Positions 12,616 to 24,873 of a stretch of 64,000 bases of DNA are shown piece after piece (position 1 is the first letter of the stretch; every line of letters begins with the position of its first letter). The notes beneath the pieces were generated by a model. The model saw nothing but the letters and a program-made list of their open reading frames with translations, did not search any database and had not been told where the DNA came from. Both the position numbers and the translations under genes were made by a program. Location: the NCBI GenBank assembly GCA_008692225.1, contig VICG01000010.1, positions 62,001 to 126,000 of the forward strand, read 5' to 3'. This DNA comes from Monilinia fructicola (Eukaryota > Ascomycota > Leotiomycetes > Helotiales > Sclerotiniaceae).

Positions 12616-15600
12616 GGAGTAAGGTTGCTAGAAGTTCTTTCCATCAAAAGTTTTAGGTGCTATCTTGGATTTTCACATTTATTTCTGTACATTATTTTAT
12701 CAAGCGGGATTGCTGGCATGGCGTACGGGGAAATTTACTTGGGGGATGGATATCATATGGATGGAAGGCTGGTTAATGCTGAATCGTGAATGATTGATGT
12801 ATGTACATCGGGGAATGGAGTTCAAAAGGTAAGGCACTAGGAATTTGTCCTCAATCATTAGTCTCAGAAATGTACGATACATCCTAAACATAGAATTAGA
12901 CGTTATTTTCATGATCTGAACATATAATAACCCAGAACAATCGATTGAAATGTCACTAAACTTTGAGGTATATTGTCAGGTGGATGCATCCAAAATATTA
13001 AAGTTTTCCATGCCCTTTTTTCATACATAGCCCCTATAACCTTTCCATTCATGGATGTTTGACCATCTCTTGGAAAACGTTTGATTCTCCGGCTCATCCA
13101 ACCAGATTCAACGGTTTGAATTATTCCTAGAAGCATGGACCCCCATGTAAAAGATGAATTGGCGCTTCAATGCTTCTATCTTCGGCAGATCCCGTTTCAG
13201 AGTTTTGCCAAGACGCTGGCGTACGTATTTGTCTGAATTGAGATGCGATGGAAAGTTCAGGGCATGAAATAACTTGGCGTGACATGTAGATGAACACGTT
13301 TACGGGTACGTATGAATGTGGATATGTGGGTATACAGTATGGCTAGATACGGAGGCTATGGATCATGGAAGAACGGTAAGGTTTTACCGATGCGAGATCT
13401 GGTATGGAGTAGACAGATATACTAGTGATAATTAGGATGCATGGAGACTGGGGTACATCAACTCTTGGCATATAGGGCAACATGCTTGTCTATTTTGAGA
13501 ATGATTTTCCCTACTATTCGTTTCTGATGGATATCTGATATAATCCCACCAGAGGTAGAATTAGAAGACACATCTTGATGAAAAGGAACATCCAGATTGT
13601 TACCACTAATCTACAAAGGCATGTAAGGTTATGGCGGAGTGTGCCTTGCATTTGTTTGTGGCCTTGGGATTTTCCTTTTGAAACTTTATTTCACGGAAAT
13701 CATACTGCTAGCCTGGAAAAACGGCACAATGATTAGTTGCCGTAAAAGAATAACATATTATGACAAATGAAGAATTCTTGGAAGAGAGCTGTTATCTATC
13801 CCAACGTTTGGCTGTGGGTCAGACAATAGCTTTGAGAAAGAATGAAATAGTAAAAGAAAGAAAAGAACGAGTTTCGTGTGCCTCAAGGGTATTTCAACGA
13901 CCTAGCCACTGAAAAACACCATCTATGGCATCGCATCGAATTGGGTTTAAGTATGAAGTGCTGAACAGAGGCAAAGTAAATAGATCGAGAGTCAGACCCT
14001 CCCACTTGTTGAGGAATCACGAGATGCACAGAAGCTGCCAATTAAGGAGTTGGCACGCCATGGAGGCAGAGAACATCCTTTGGAGTGTTAGTTATGATAG
14101 TAGCGTAACTTTAATATCACCCATAATGCACCAACTGAGGCATTTCGAAAGCTAGACTCGACGGCATTGCTCTAAGCCAGGTAGCTTACCATTGTAACAC
14201 AAGTCAAGCCAAATTTTCACTAGCCATTTAGCTATAACACAACGCAAGAATATGAGTCATGGTAGTCATGGCAGTCATATAAGATCAAAATGAAGACAGT
14301 AAGGAATGACGGGTATTGAACTGACGGGTCATAAAATTCGACAAGATACTTCCTAGTTGTTGAGAATTGTTCAAGACTGATAATATCTTTCTCATGTCAA
14401 AAGTTCCATCAACATCAATTCCAATAGAAATCGTTCCAATAATTGGAGTTCACTGTCGTATCATTTGAATTTCCATATATAGGAGGTTATCATGGAGTAG
14501 GTGAGTAAGTTAAAGTAACCTTGACCCTGACTAAGAAAATATGTGGATAAAAGATTGTCCGCTAGAACTAATAACCTTAGGCGGGAACCCTAAAATTCTG
14601 ACATGACCGTAAAATTTCCATTTTAAAGCTTCATAAGACCTCTCTTCTGCCAGAACTCAAGTTTTACTCTTTATGCAGCAAAGATATCTCAGCTAATACA
14701 GCAGCATACGGTAGATATAACCTTTCAATGCATGGAACTGAAGGTGGAGAACTGGATAGATTGATGCCGTACAAGTCATTGTCAGTCTCAGAGGCGACAA
14801 ATATCGCCAAATGCGCATCAAATTTTGGAATCGAAGGTCTAATCGAAATTCTACAATAGAATGATTTCATCACGATCCGAATGACTTATCCATTCATGGA
14901 TTGCATTGGAGGCAGAAAGGAACAATGCGCCATTGGTACATAGTCTGGGTGGCTATGGAAGGACAGTATAGAGACGTTGGAGGTGTTCGATACCAGAGGT
15001 CAATGAGCAGCAGACCATTTCGGCCGACTTCTCGGAATCCTCCAAATCCAAATTTCTCGAATTGAATATTTGTGAGATCTTAAAGCATGTACGAAGACCG
15101 GTTTCAGCGAGCTAACCCTCGATGTATAATGCCTACTTAACAGAATTTACTAAAACCGGGCCATGGATAGGGAATGTAATATGTCAGTTCAACAGAAGGA
15201 CCATTCGTACTCAACTGCACACGCAGGCAGGATCAAGAGCATGGAGTGTAGTTCACATAATGCCATCTGGGGAGAACTTTGCAACCCACTACTAAGAGTG
15301 CGATGGTGAAGTCACTATACATAATTTATGATCCTTTCTTGAGGGCGTCGCGCAGATATCGAGTGGTTCTCAAGAGATGATGCAATTACGTGTACTTCAC
15401 AGTGATATTGTCCTTGCATCTATCCCACCATCTTGAATTCCGCCGGCGGAATGTCAGATCTTTCACCATTTCACCGCATAATGACCAGATGTTTATATAT
15501 GGCGGGTCTGTATGAATTCATGCCAGTAACAATGTCTAGTGATGATAATCCGGAGGGCTATACCGGGCAGTCTCCACGATTAGAGCTCTTAGAGTCGAAT

Positions 15601-15714
15601 ATTGATACTTCGCACTTCTGACAATTGGAATGTAAGGATGGAGGTCATCGCATAGTGTTATTCATAACTAACAAATACAAGAAAAGCCCTTGATGTTCCC
15701 TAACAAATCAAAAG
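12616..15714. other. Spacer without supported genes
   Basis: About 3 kb with many short open frames on both strands, none carrying a recognisable motif or a consistent exon series. No tandem repeat of note. Confidence 0.45.
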
Positions 15715-15719
15715 ATCCT

Positions 15720-16803
15720 CTACAGGTCATTGGGATGGAAGTGCCATTTTCCAGGGTTCTTTCCATCCCGGTGATCATCCAATACTTTGTTGAATGCATC
15801 TACATTCAAACCACCTTCCAGAAGTTTGAAGCCGAGTGGCTTCAATTCTCCAGATTTTATCCAACCTGGTAGAAGCTTGAAAAATTCTACCGAAAACTCC
15901 TTATTCCAGTGAGGTAGCCCCATTGTCTGGGTAATATCAAAATTTCCTGGCGCGGCCTTCACAGGTAAAAGTGTCGCTACTTTACCTCTCTTCTTCTCGG
16001 ACAACAAGGAGACAGCGAGTGAATGATCTTTATTGATAGGGTCATAGACGTAGCTCAACTCATCACCAACAACATCTTGGACACGTGCCTTGATCTCTGC
16101 ATCTGTACCATGACGATCAATAACATGGGTCGCACCATAAGATTTAAGCTCGTCTGTGTTTGAGCTCGATGCCACCACAACAATCTTCCCAATCCGGGTG
16201 ATCTTTGCCACTTGGACGGCGAATTTTCCACAGCTACTTCCTCCACCAAGAATCACCACCGACTGCGATGGAGCATCAAAGCTCTTATCGTTTATCCACG
16301 GAGCAGGAAATCCTAAACAATTTTTCTGACCAGAATGAAACAGCAGAAGCGAATACATTTACTGGAAATGTCGCAGCTTGATCATCAGTGATATTGGACG
16401 GTACTTCGGCAAAGCATCCAAGTTGCAGGATTGCATACTGCTGGGAGCCCTTAGCATCTATTTCGAAGCCTGCATATCCGAATACATGATCATTGAGTTC
16501 CACGCCAAAGACTTTTTCACCCTTGGCAATAATTATACCAGCAACATCGTTGCATAAGGTGTTAGGTAGGGGTTGGTTGAATAGTCCCAAGTCTCGAATA
16601 TTTTCATCGTGTGGATTTACTACATTCTTGTTACCTTCTCACCCATGAAAGTCGAAAGGGAAGAAAAGAAGACACTTACTTCCAGCTGAAGTTATTTTTA
16701 TGACCACTTCATCTTCCTTGGGTGTAGGGATAGGTCTTGTGACTTCAACAACTGGCTTTCCAGTTTCTTGAACAATAAGTGATTGTTGTTGTGTTGCCGT
16801 CAT
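15720..16803 (-). CDS. MDR-family enoyl reductase/quinone oxidoreductase, one frameshift
   Basis: Medium-chain dehydrogenase/reductase of the zinc-independent type that includes trans-enoyl reductases and quinone oxidoreductases; it should use NADPH. Exon 1 (16803-16680) starts MTATQQQSLIVQETGKP. After an intron at 16679-16620, exon 2 carries NPHDENIRDLGLF, NDVAGIIIAKG, the nucleotide-binding loop VVILGGGSSCGKFAVQVAK, and the family-typical ending KNPGKWHFHPNDL. Spliced length is about 340 residues, normal for the family. No structural zinc cysteine cluster is seen. The frame breaks near 16338-16340: one extra sense-strand T in GCTGTTTCATTC separates NVFASAV from HSGQKNCLGFPAPW. Related enzymes often sit in secondary-metabolite clusters, but no synthase is present here. 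It may be an intact gene with one sequence error. Confidence 0.82.
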
Positions 16804-19404
16804 TTTTCCAAAGTCTCTTTGCTTTTCGCTTTGTTGTTTCTGATTGTTTGTGGAGGTTCATCATTGACTATATATGCCTATTCTGAACATTGAAAAGTAT
16901 GATCACAAATCAAGATATGTCGAAGGAGTCGAACGAATCGTGATGACACTATGCCGGTGATCTGTATGCACCGAAGTCCGTATTCAAATCAGATATGTTT
17001 CCTTTCAGCTAGCATGATTTGCGGGGTACCACTTTGTTCCCTGGAATGTGGGGCATGGTGACTTCCCATGGTGTTGATGCTCGGATACGATTCAACTGTT
17101 GATTAACGGGAAATGATTTATCAGCGAATCTGACAAATGCGATGGCTTTAACCGCTGACATATGAGAACATCGGAATGAGATTGGGGCTGAAAATACACC
17201 TCATACAAATGATCCCGAATGCTTTACTGTGATTCATCAAGACCCATTTTTCTAATTCTGACCTCACATCTATGCCCCTCTCTTTTCTTCGACGCAAATC
17301 CACATTCTATCTACTTGTCTCACGTAAGCCCATCCTAACATCCCAAGTTGGTATGAATGGCCATTCATCACCCCATACAAGTCTAAAGAATAGACATTTA
17401 ATATGCAGCCCAGCCCGAAAGTGAAAATTAAGTGACTTGGCAACAAGCAAAGTCAAATCCTAACGCAACAAGCGACTGCATGTTCATTTCGCGGAACATA
17501 GTCTGATGTTTAGATTACCTTGTAATTCATAAATCGTAAGTTTTCACCGATGGATATAGACGACAATCATTGAATGTGTTGAGAAATTGGATATGTATTT
17601 GCTCGTCTCGTGGATTCTGGGAGTATTCGGGGTTAGTCGTAGGTACTTGGGCCATAAACTCTTAGTACCGTACTAATGGCATTCCCCTCGTCGTCTGTTG
17701 GACATGCATTTTCCCGTGCAGTCAACGCGTAAGATATAGAATTGATAAGATAAAAAAGCTATAGGACGGCGAAATTTTAAGGTATTGGGACTTCATGTTT
17801 GTGCTATACAGTGATTGGTATTTCATATGATGTCAAATTTGTGCCACTGGGATGGACTGAATGGCCCCATGTAGACTGTATTGGATATCGAGATTGACAT
17901 GTGTGGAAAGTCAAGTTCTGCAGTTCTATGAGAGAAAGTGGGAAGTCTGTAGAGTCATCTGAGTTATGGGGACTGATGATATGTATGCAATATATTGGGG
18001 ACGCATTCTGGAATGAATATCATCGAGGCTGATTTTTCCCCATACTTTCGACTGGTTCTAGAGGTCAGTGATCTACAGGGCACCAGAAGCTTAAACAAAC
18101 CGAAATGCTTGCGACTACTGAACGAAGAGAAGCTTGTAGGGTGCGGAGGAGGAATCAAATAATTCGGGGAACGGCAGCGGAGATGGATGAGAATTAGGGG
18201 AAAAAGAGGGACAGGGTTGGAAGACAAGCTCTGGTAAGGTAGGAAAAAGTATGAGGAATCAAATAGAGAAGCAGAGATGGAATATGAAAAGGAGGGGATC
18301 AGTAGACCGATACAAGGAAGAAGTAATTGGCCGTATGTTTCTCCCAAAATAAGTGGTTAATCAAAAGTCCACTGGCCGCCTTTCAATTTCTTCTATCGGA
18401 CAAGTGTCTTCCTCATATATCTGTGGCAACTTTTCGAAATATCGTGTTGATATTTCCAGCTCTCTCACACTGAGCTCTTATAATGTTACTTCGTGCGTCG
18501 ACATTATTGTCCGTTGTTCTTAAACTGTCTGATAGATATGACCATCAGTCATTGGCACCAAGACACTCTGTTTCAATACCTCGCTATCACGGAGTATAAA
18601 AGATACCTGAGTGATCTAATCTCGTATGAATATACAAGTACACAAAAGGAAGTAGTTATGAGGTATATAAAACCAAATTTACCCACTACAACTCTACTTT
18701 GTTCCACTTAAAGCGTAGCTCGATAGCTTCATGTAATTTACCAGATATACAGCAGTAAGCTATTTGCAGAAAGTCTGGATAGTGTTGAATTATTGTACTA
18801 TTTTGTTTCTGTGTGAAGCTTTTGGTCTCTGTTGATTCATTATTGAAGCATGAATCAATATGATGGAATGGGTGGCAGTATTTAAGCATCCAATAGCAAC
18901 TGTCATTTTACATGGCGCTATTTACATGACAGCTGTAGCGGTAAATGATTCTACTCCTTGAAGTCTCTTGATTTACTAACAACAATTTTCGTAGTCACAA
19001 GGAAAATCTCCCAATACTGCAGAGATTTCTGCATACTTCATCGGCACATTACTACATCATGGAAGGCTTCAATGATGGAGATCACTCAGATATGAATATT
19101 TAGTAGATATTGAGACTTCAGAACGATGAAAGCAGGGAGAATGACGAATTTACACCCGTGAACGACGAAGTGGACGATATGTCGACCATCAATGGTATCA
19201 AACCGAAAATCACAGATGGGTTGCAAGAGGATATTGACCCTGGAAAGAATATGTTCATCAAACCACCAGCCATAAGCCTGGCAGCTATTAGAGCACCAAG
19301 TATATGACGCTGTTTGAGCCTCCCAATGCTTCCGACGTTCAATTCATAGTTGAGATTGATTAAACAACCTTGAGCTTAGTGAAATCATATCACATCCCCC
19401 AAAT
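16804..19404. other. Spacer without supported genes
   Basis: No recognisable gene. The frames at 17964-18347 and 18493-18711 lack motifs and are biased in composition. A pair of overlapping opposite-strand frames at 19110-19342 cannot be told apart on evidence. Confidence 0.4.
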
Positions 19405-19701
19405 CAACTGATCGTCGATCGGACTTTTCATTGTGGCCAAAATTTCGAGCTTGAGTGGTCAAAATTATATAGGAATACATGCTTTCCTAGAATTCATCTT
19501 GAATTTCGACGAAAGATCTGGCTAGACGCACTGCTAGGCCCCCGTGCAGTACGGCTCAAGTCACGCAAAGGCTTACTTCCATCATTATTGGACAGTTTCA
19601 CGGCCTGTGTGAATTCCTTGAACATATGTTTCGGCAATTATTCCACCTCCTACCAGTCAGACAGATCGCATTCCCTACACAATTTGGGCCTTTTAAAGTA
19701 G
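19405..19701 (+). pseudogene. 2EXR-domain gene relic
   Basis: An open stretch without a good start codon, ending at tag 19699-19701, encodes FELEWSKLYRNTCFPRIHLE and then RRKIWLDALLGPRAVRLKSR. This matches the N-terminal core of 2EXR-family proteins (aromatic, Pro, Leu-Pro-x-Glu, IW, ALPGPR). It lines up with FLVKWNEDKYNTFTCFSNLP and LRLMIWKHALPGPRVVQL of the 2EXR gene at 28-29 kb, so it is a paralogous fragment of the same subfamily. The rest of the domain (strand-rich region with later LYI motifs) is missing or scrambled beyond 19701. Most likely a decayed copy; an exon of a larger degraded gene is possible. Confidence 0.7.
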
Positions 19702-20687
19702 ACAAATATTCCAAATCGGTCGGAGTTTTATTTGAATTTTGTGAATTGAAACAGAACTAGCCTCAAAGTAATTATCTATCAGATCACTCGAAGCCATTCC
19801 ATACATAGATTGAATGAAGGGTTTTGCAAAAGACACCTCTTCCCCTAGGCCACACGCAAAACAAGCACCTCATAAACCAATGACTTTGAACGTAAATGTG
19901 CGTCTATGAATGATTCAACCTGATAAGTGGCTCACACATTCATGTCTACGTGCAACTCGGTCCAGCCCATTCACTTTGGTGAGGAGTACGTTGTAAGAGG
20001 AGATGGAGTTCGTGGCTGCGAATACATGTCAATGTTTATATTCAATATAGATGATATTTTGTTGATATCCCAGTTTAATTGGATCATCTGGTCCCTAAAT
20101 TTGGCTTTAGTATATGTAAGAGGCCGAGTACCAATTCTCGCTTATCAATTCACCTCCATATTATGTCATATATGCCTATATTATCTGCACTATTTGGGAG
20201 AAATCATGGTATTATAGAGGCAACTGCTGAGTTCTAGAGTTTCAGGTTGACCAAATGAAGATGCGTGCCTTTATCACTGTTATGGAGAGTCTGAGAGGGT
20301 TCCCAGGCTACCAAGGGAAGCAATTACGTTCAACAGCCATATAATTACCAACTAAATATCGGCAATTGTGAGTTCAAGGTGAAAAGCTTGCTGGTAATAG
20401 ATAAAAGTTATCTCAGTGCGAGTCCTTCGTATACTCGGTGAGCATTCGTGCTCTCCATACTTACATTTATATAACCTCATGAATGGGGGGTACAGGTCCT
20501 GGATTCACTGACTATATGTGATTCCCCCTGAATTTTTTATGGGGGCGAGAGGCTCATGAACTAGCTCCCTATTGGAAGGATTTCCGGTATCTTCTCATGT
20601 CTTGTACTTCAGAGAGCTCCGGACTATCAGTTTTGAACAACTGCGGGCTTTTGTAATTTATCTTTGATTTTTTGGCTTGCGCTGATC
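19702..20687. other. Spacer between 2EXR relic and 2EXR gene
   Basis: No supported gene. An ORF at 19927-20217 has no recognisable motif. The last 100 bases are AT-rich and hold the presumed 5' leader of the gene starting at 20688. Confidence 0.4.
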
Positions 20688-21893
20688 ATGGAGTCCTTTG
20701 AAGCTTTATTGACACAGGAGGAAGAGATCGAAGAAGCTTGCTATGGCTCCGGTATGTTTGCAAATCGACATCACAGTTATTGGATACTGAACTAATACAT
20801 TTTTTCCGATCGACATAGATATGCTAGATTGCTTTGAGACCCAACTTTCCGAAGATATCATCTCCATCCTATATCCGAATGTACCTGCCACATCATTCAT
20901 TCTATTTCCACGTTTACCAGTCGAACTCCAACAAAAAATCTGGTTTCACGCCCTGCCACCACCTCAACTCCTCCGACTGGAATTCAATAAAAGACTTACA
21001 GCCGAAGGCGTCGAAGGTGTCGAAATGAAGCTTTCTCTTGACCGGTTTATGTCACAATTCCATGAACCTGTACCATCATTGTCATATCAGATACAGCATC
21101 CATGTTACTTGTCGAGAGAAGTGTTTCTCGAGAATTACAGCCGACTCAATTTCATTGGAGAGAATGGTGGTAAGAAGTTCCGAGAGTACTCGGACTGGGA
21201 TGACAGTTTCAGGAAGTCAAGGTAGTTGGAAGGTCCGGTCCATTGTTCAATGGGAGATTGGATAACTTATACATTGTCAACCTTTGGAGCGCTATTTCCA
21301 ATACGAAGAAGTTCGAAATGTCAATAGATTTTACCGCGCTTAGATTTCTTACCGTGGATAAGTTTAATCTAGATTGGATGGAAGACGTCGAAGCTATGTC
21401 AAACGCATTCTGGATGGATGCAGAGACCTTGTTCCCTTGCCTTGAGCGCCTTTCAATTATTCTCAACACCAGTGACGCTCGTATCTACCCTGTACCGGCA
21501 ACATATGCTACTTTCATCACAGATACTCAATTTTTAGATTTCAACCCGACTTTGATCGAGACGTTGAGGCATAATCAATGGATGGGACGATATGTTCATG
21601 CGAGCAACTTCGATTTGGACAGTTGGCACAGCTCGAAAGCGTGCCGGAGCATTTCTCTAGAGGTTGGAAAGAATTGGGCTTATTGGAAAAAGATCCATAT
21701 AAAGCCAGTTTGGATGGTTTATATCGTTCCTTTCTACATCAAAGCAAAGTCGAAGGATCGAATTTTGGGGCCATTTATGGTCGTAAAGACTCGCTACTCA
21801 ATACCAATTCATATCAGATGTAACGTGGATGGAACATTACCCGATAGATATGACCGCATCAAGGAACTATTTGAGGAAGAATGTTTGATTTGA
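20688..21893 (+). CDS. 2EXR-domain protein
   Basis: Three-exon model: 20688-20751, 20819-21169, 21226-21893, giving about 360 residues. Exon 1 encodes MESFEALLTQEEEIEEACYGS. Exon 2 carries the 2EXR core FILFPRLPVELQQKIWFHAL. Exon 3 holds the following strand-rich part, with NGRLDNLYIVNLWSAI and TLFPCLERLSII. The first intron (20752-20818) has GTATGT and a branch-like ctaat. The second (21170-21225, GTAAGA...GTAG) is my choice to restore the frame, and it makes the spacing between the two halves match the paralogues. The alternative is a one-base deletion near 21200. 2EXR proteins are a large, expanded fungal family of unknown function; two more genes and a relic lie in this window. Confidence 0.8.
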
Positions 21894-22443
21894 GCTCTTG
21901 AGGATGTGGATGGAAATGACACGGCAGAAGTCTATTGAGGAGAGCATTCACACATACCTCTGAGTGATCATATTTTTAGCTTTCAGTAGATACGCATGCA
22001 TACTTATTACAAAATAGGGGACAAATATATGATATTCTCAAATACCCGCGCAAAGTACTGGTAGATTATCACTTGAAGCTATTTTAATGGGCTAGATATG
22101 CCTTCGACAAGATCCAAAATGACCAAATGAGTGAGTATATTTCACCTTCATCTAGAGGGAACATAATGCGTGTTAGCTTGATATCGAGGGAAACATTGAC
22201 AGGAAGCTATAAGTAAGGGCTCTAAAATAGGAGACACAGGATAAATATTTCCATGTTATCATTTCCAATTTTTGGCAAAAAACAACCCATAGCTCCTTGA
22301 AGTTTCACAAACCTCTTCTTAATTCTATCCAGCTCAACAATCTCAAACCTACACTCCTTTACAAGCCATCTATCAACCCATTCCACTTTCTACCTTCTTC
22401 ATATCATAACCATCCTCCTCTATCATACCGCCCCAACCCCCAT

Positions 22444-22995
22444 TCATCCAATCCATGAAGCACCAAAGAAAGCAAGAATCATTGCGGCCATCACACCCGT
22501 ACGATCTTTAACTGCACTACAATGAGACAACACACCTCCTTCCCCAGATTCCCCCATCTTCTCAAAGAATTTCCAAATACCGTTCTTGTAACACTTGAGT
22601 ATCCCCTCATACATCCGTGTAAAAGCTACTTCTCTAGCAGCTTCTGCAAACTCGGAAATTGATACCGTCTGTAGGACCCCCTTACTAGCTCCTTCCTCTC
22701 GAAATATTTCTATTCCGTCTATTTCTGATATTGAACTTTCGGATGGTAATAGGAATTAATACATAGTTTTTATATTGTCTATGGCAAGAAGAGCAAGTGA
22801 TCAATGTGGGAAGGGGGGCAGAGAACCTGAACGGAATATCAGATTTGGTGGGAGGAGAGGAGCATAGTGCGTTTGAGATTTGGAGGAATGGCGGTTGAGA
22901 AAGTATCTCCACACTCTCTCATATGGAAGAGTTTGAGAGATTGGTATTTGGAGAAGGTCGGCTAGAGGAGGTCTTACGATATTTGCGGCTGTCAT
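22444..22995 (-). pseudogene. Tyrosine-phosphatase (Y_phosphatase3) relic
   Basis: A single minus-strand frame, read from ATG at 22995, resembles a short fungal protein tyrosine phosphatase of the Y_phosphatase3 family. It contains PNLIFRSGSL (as in the family's IFRSGSL), then IDNIKTMY, a helical region ending FARMYEGIL-like (FTRMYEGILKCYK), and the catalytic loop HCSAVKDRTGVMAAMILAFF with the CX5R signature intact. Two in-frame stops, TGA at 22803-22801 and TAA about 45 nt further, interrupt it, and the protein stops soon after the catalytic loop at 22446-22444. No intron model I tried removes both stops. Both could arise by C-to-T change of CGA and CAA, which would fit repeat-induced mutation, but this is inference. 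Confidence 0.68.
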
Positions 22996-23529
22996 GTTTC
23001 GCGAAGTCTGAGTGGAACGTCATTGGTAAGCTTCTAGAATGTTGATGCAACGTGGCTGAGATGAGATGAGATGAGATGAGATGATTCTCAAACATTTATA
23101 GATGCCGTGTTTTGCGGGGAGCTGGTCATCGTAGTTGAGATTTATGGAAGCCTAATAAATGGCTGCTGATCTTCTACTTGGCCCTCACATCATCAGCTGA
23201 CTGACTCTTTTGACACAAGAAGACCTCTCGATGCGTGTTGTGCAAAGGTAGTGAAAAGAGTGAACAGTGTTTGGTTGTCATGTATGTATTTCATATTTGT
23301 ATCTATTTCCTACTTTGTACAAGCCGAAGTTGTCCATCTATCTGATATAACAAACAAGATATATGAGTACCATGTAATGTTAATATGGTATCCACCTCTA
23401 ATGATCATACTTGCTGGGTATCAACGCGATGCGATATAAACGCCGATGCTCAAAAAACTCCACCGCTCCTCGCCATGCTGTAAACAAAAGAAAGAAATAA
23501 TCATGAAACATCAATGACGTTATCAAAGA
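22996..23529. other. Spacer with a short (gagat)n repeat
   Basis: Contains five copies of a gagat pentamer at about 23060-23083. No supported gene. Confidence 0.5.
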
Positions 23530-24873
23530 TCAAGCCGTGTCGCTGAATCCACTTTTCCCACTTTCACTTCTCCTGCTTTTGGAATTTTCCCAACCTGAAT
23601 CACTTCCATGATCTTCACTATCATCCTTACTACCTCCTACTCCCCTCGAGTAGCCTCCGATACCCAATTCTCCCTCTCTTGCTATGCTCACACGAACACT
23701 AACATTCTTCGCAACGGAAATATCTCCCATCTTGTAAAGATTATCCGTACTATCACTTGATCCGTGCCCTCTCCTTCCCATATTTCCACTCCCTCTATTG
23801 CCCCTCAATCCTTGAGATGTTAGACCACCAGCTTCGATAGTCGTAGTCGTTCCCAGGGAATGTCCCTTGCCCATGAATGCAAAAGTTTCCAAACCTGTCT
23901 CCTCTCCGGGAGGATATTCACTGAAGACAATATCCGCTCTTGTACTTGCATATAATAGTACATCCAACCATCCATTACACGCTATCATACTACCAGCAAC
24001 ACAAAAATATCCTAAACTAACTTCCTTTCCGGCTAGAGCTGCGATACGTCCAGCGGCCAACGGGATCGTACATATGGTGTAAATCAATGGATAGAGAACC
24101 ATAAGAGGTTGAGCACCATGGAGGTTGGTTGACTTTTGTCCCGAAGAAGAACGTGATTGATGAAGGTAAAGGAAGATGCATGCATATATTAGGATTGTGC
24201 CAAACATAGCGACGAAGATCCAAAAGTAATGAAGCCAAAGTCGTTCATTTTGATATTTATCACCTATCCAACACTGGAAATGGCCAATCGTTAGATAAAA
24301 TCCCACAGAAATTTTCGAAGAATGAGATAAACTTACCCAGGCAGAAGCCCTCACATAAAGATCCTTTGGATGCATCAAGACTCCGATGACAGCCAGTCCG
24401 TAGATGAATATCCAGCACCCTGAAACAATGGTGTAAAATGCCCACTGTGGAAGATGATATTTCTTCACCACACTGAGGAAGGTATGACATGCGATGGCCG
24501 AGATGAATACACTACTAGCCAAATCTCCCGTCGACACAAACCATCCTTGAGCCCAGCAAGTCGAAGTTCCTACTATGATTCCATTATCCTTGAGCGAACT
24601 GATATTGAGTAAGAATGCCAATGCCTGTTGAATATCCGCGAATAATAAATTATATATTAGGAATAAAAATTGATTAACCGGACGGCATGCTTGACTTTGG
24701 CCGACGGGCGTCTTTCTCTTCCATGATAAGATTTTATAAGTCAGATAGAAAAACAAACTGATGGAGCAGAAGAATGATAAAAGACCAAATGTAGCGACAG
24801 CAACTAAACCATGAGATAAGGTATCCGGTAGAGGCGTTAACGAAGAAGAAGCATCGTCCAACATATTCTTCAT
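23530..24873 (-). CDS. Seven-transmembrane G protein-coupled receptor
   Basis: Fungal GPCR, likely in the plasma membrane, sensing an unknown ligand and signalling through a heterotrimeric G protein. Start at 24873 (MKNMLDDASSSLTPLP). Seven hydrophobic spans are visible: about residues 22-48, 69-90, 111-136 and 144-167, then LHYFWIFVAMFGTILIYAC, VLYPLIYTICTIPLA and GYFCVAGSMIACNGWLDVLL. The pattern CWAQGWFVSTGDLASSVF in TM3 and NGWLDVLLY in TM7 fit the cAMP-receptor-like/Git3-like group of fungal receptors. The C-terminal 110 or so residues are a Gly/Ser-rich, charged cytoplasmic tail. An intron at 24336-24274 (minus strand) is 63 nt and free of stops, so an unspliced reading stays open; homology favours removing it (SAW joined to CWIGDKY). 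Spliced length about 426 residues. Confidence 0.85.
   Translation of the reverse strand: MKNMLDDASSSLTPLPDTLSHGLVAVATFGLLSFFCSISLFFYLTYKILSWKRKTPVGQSQACRPVNQFLFLIYNLLFADIQQALAFLLNISSLKDNGIIVGTSTCWAQGWFVSTGDLASSVFISAIACHTFLSVVKKYHLPQWAFYTIVSGCWIFIYGLAVIGVLMHPKDLYVRASAWVSLSHSSKISVGFYLTIGHFQCWIGDKYQNERLWLHYFWIFVAMFGTILIYACIFLYLHQSRSSSGQKSTNLHGAQPLMVLYPLIYTICTIPLAAGRIAALAGKEVSLGYFCVAGSMIACNGWLDVLLYASTRADIVFSEYPPGEETGLETFAFMGKGHSLGTTTTIEAGGLTSQGLRGNRGSGNMGRRGHGSSDSTDNLYKMGDISVAKNVSVRVSIAREGELGIGGYSRGVGGSKDDSEDHGSDSGWENSKSRRSESGKSGFSDTA

Noticed and set aside
7290..16803. A complete secondary-metabolite gene cluster
   Set aside because: Tailoring-type genes are present but there is no synthase, cyclase or cluster regulator, and the genes are broken.
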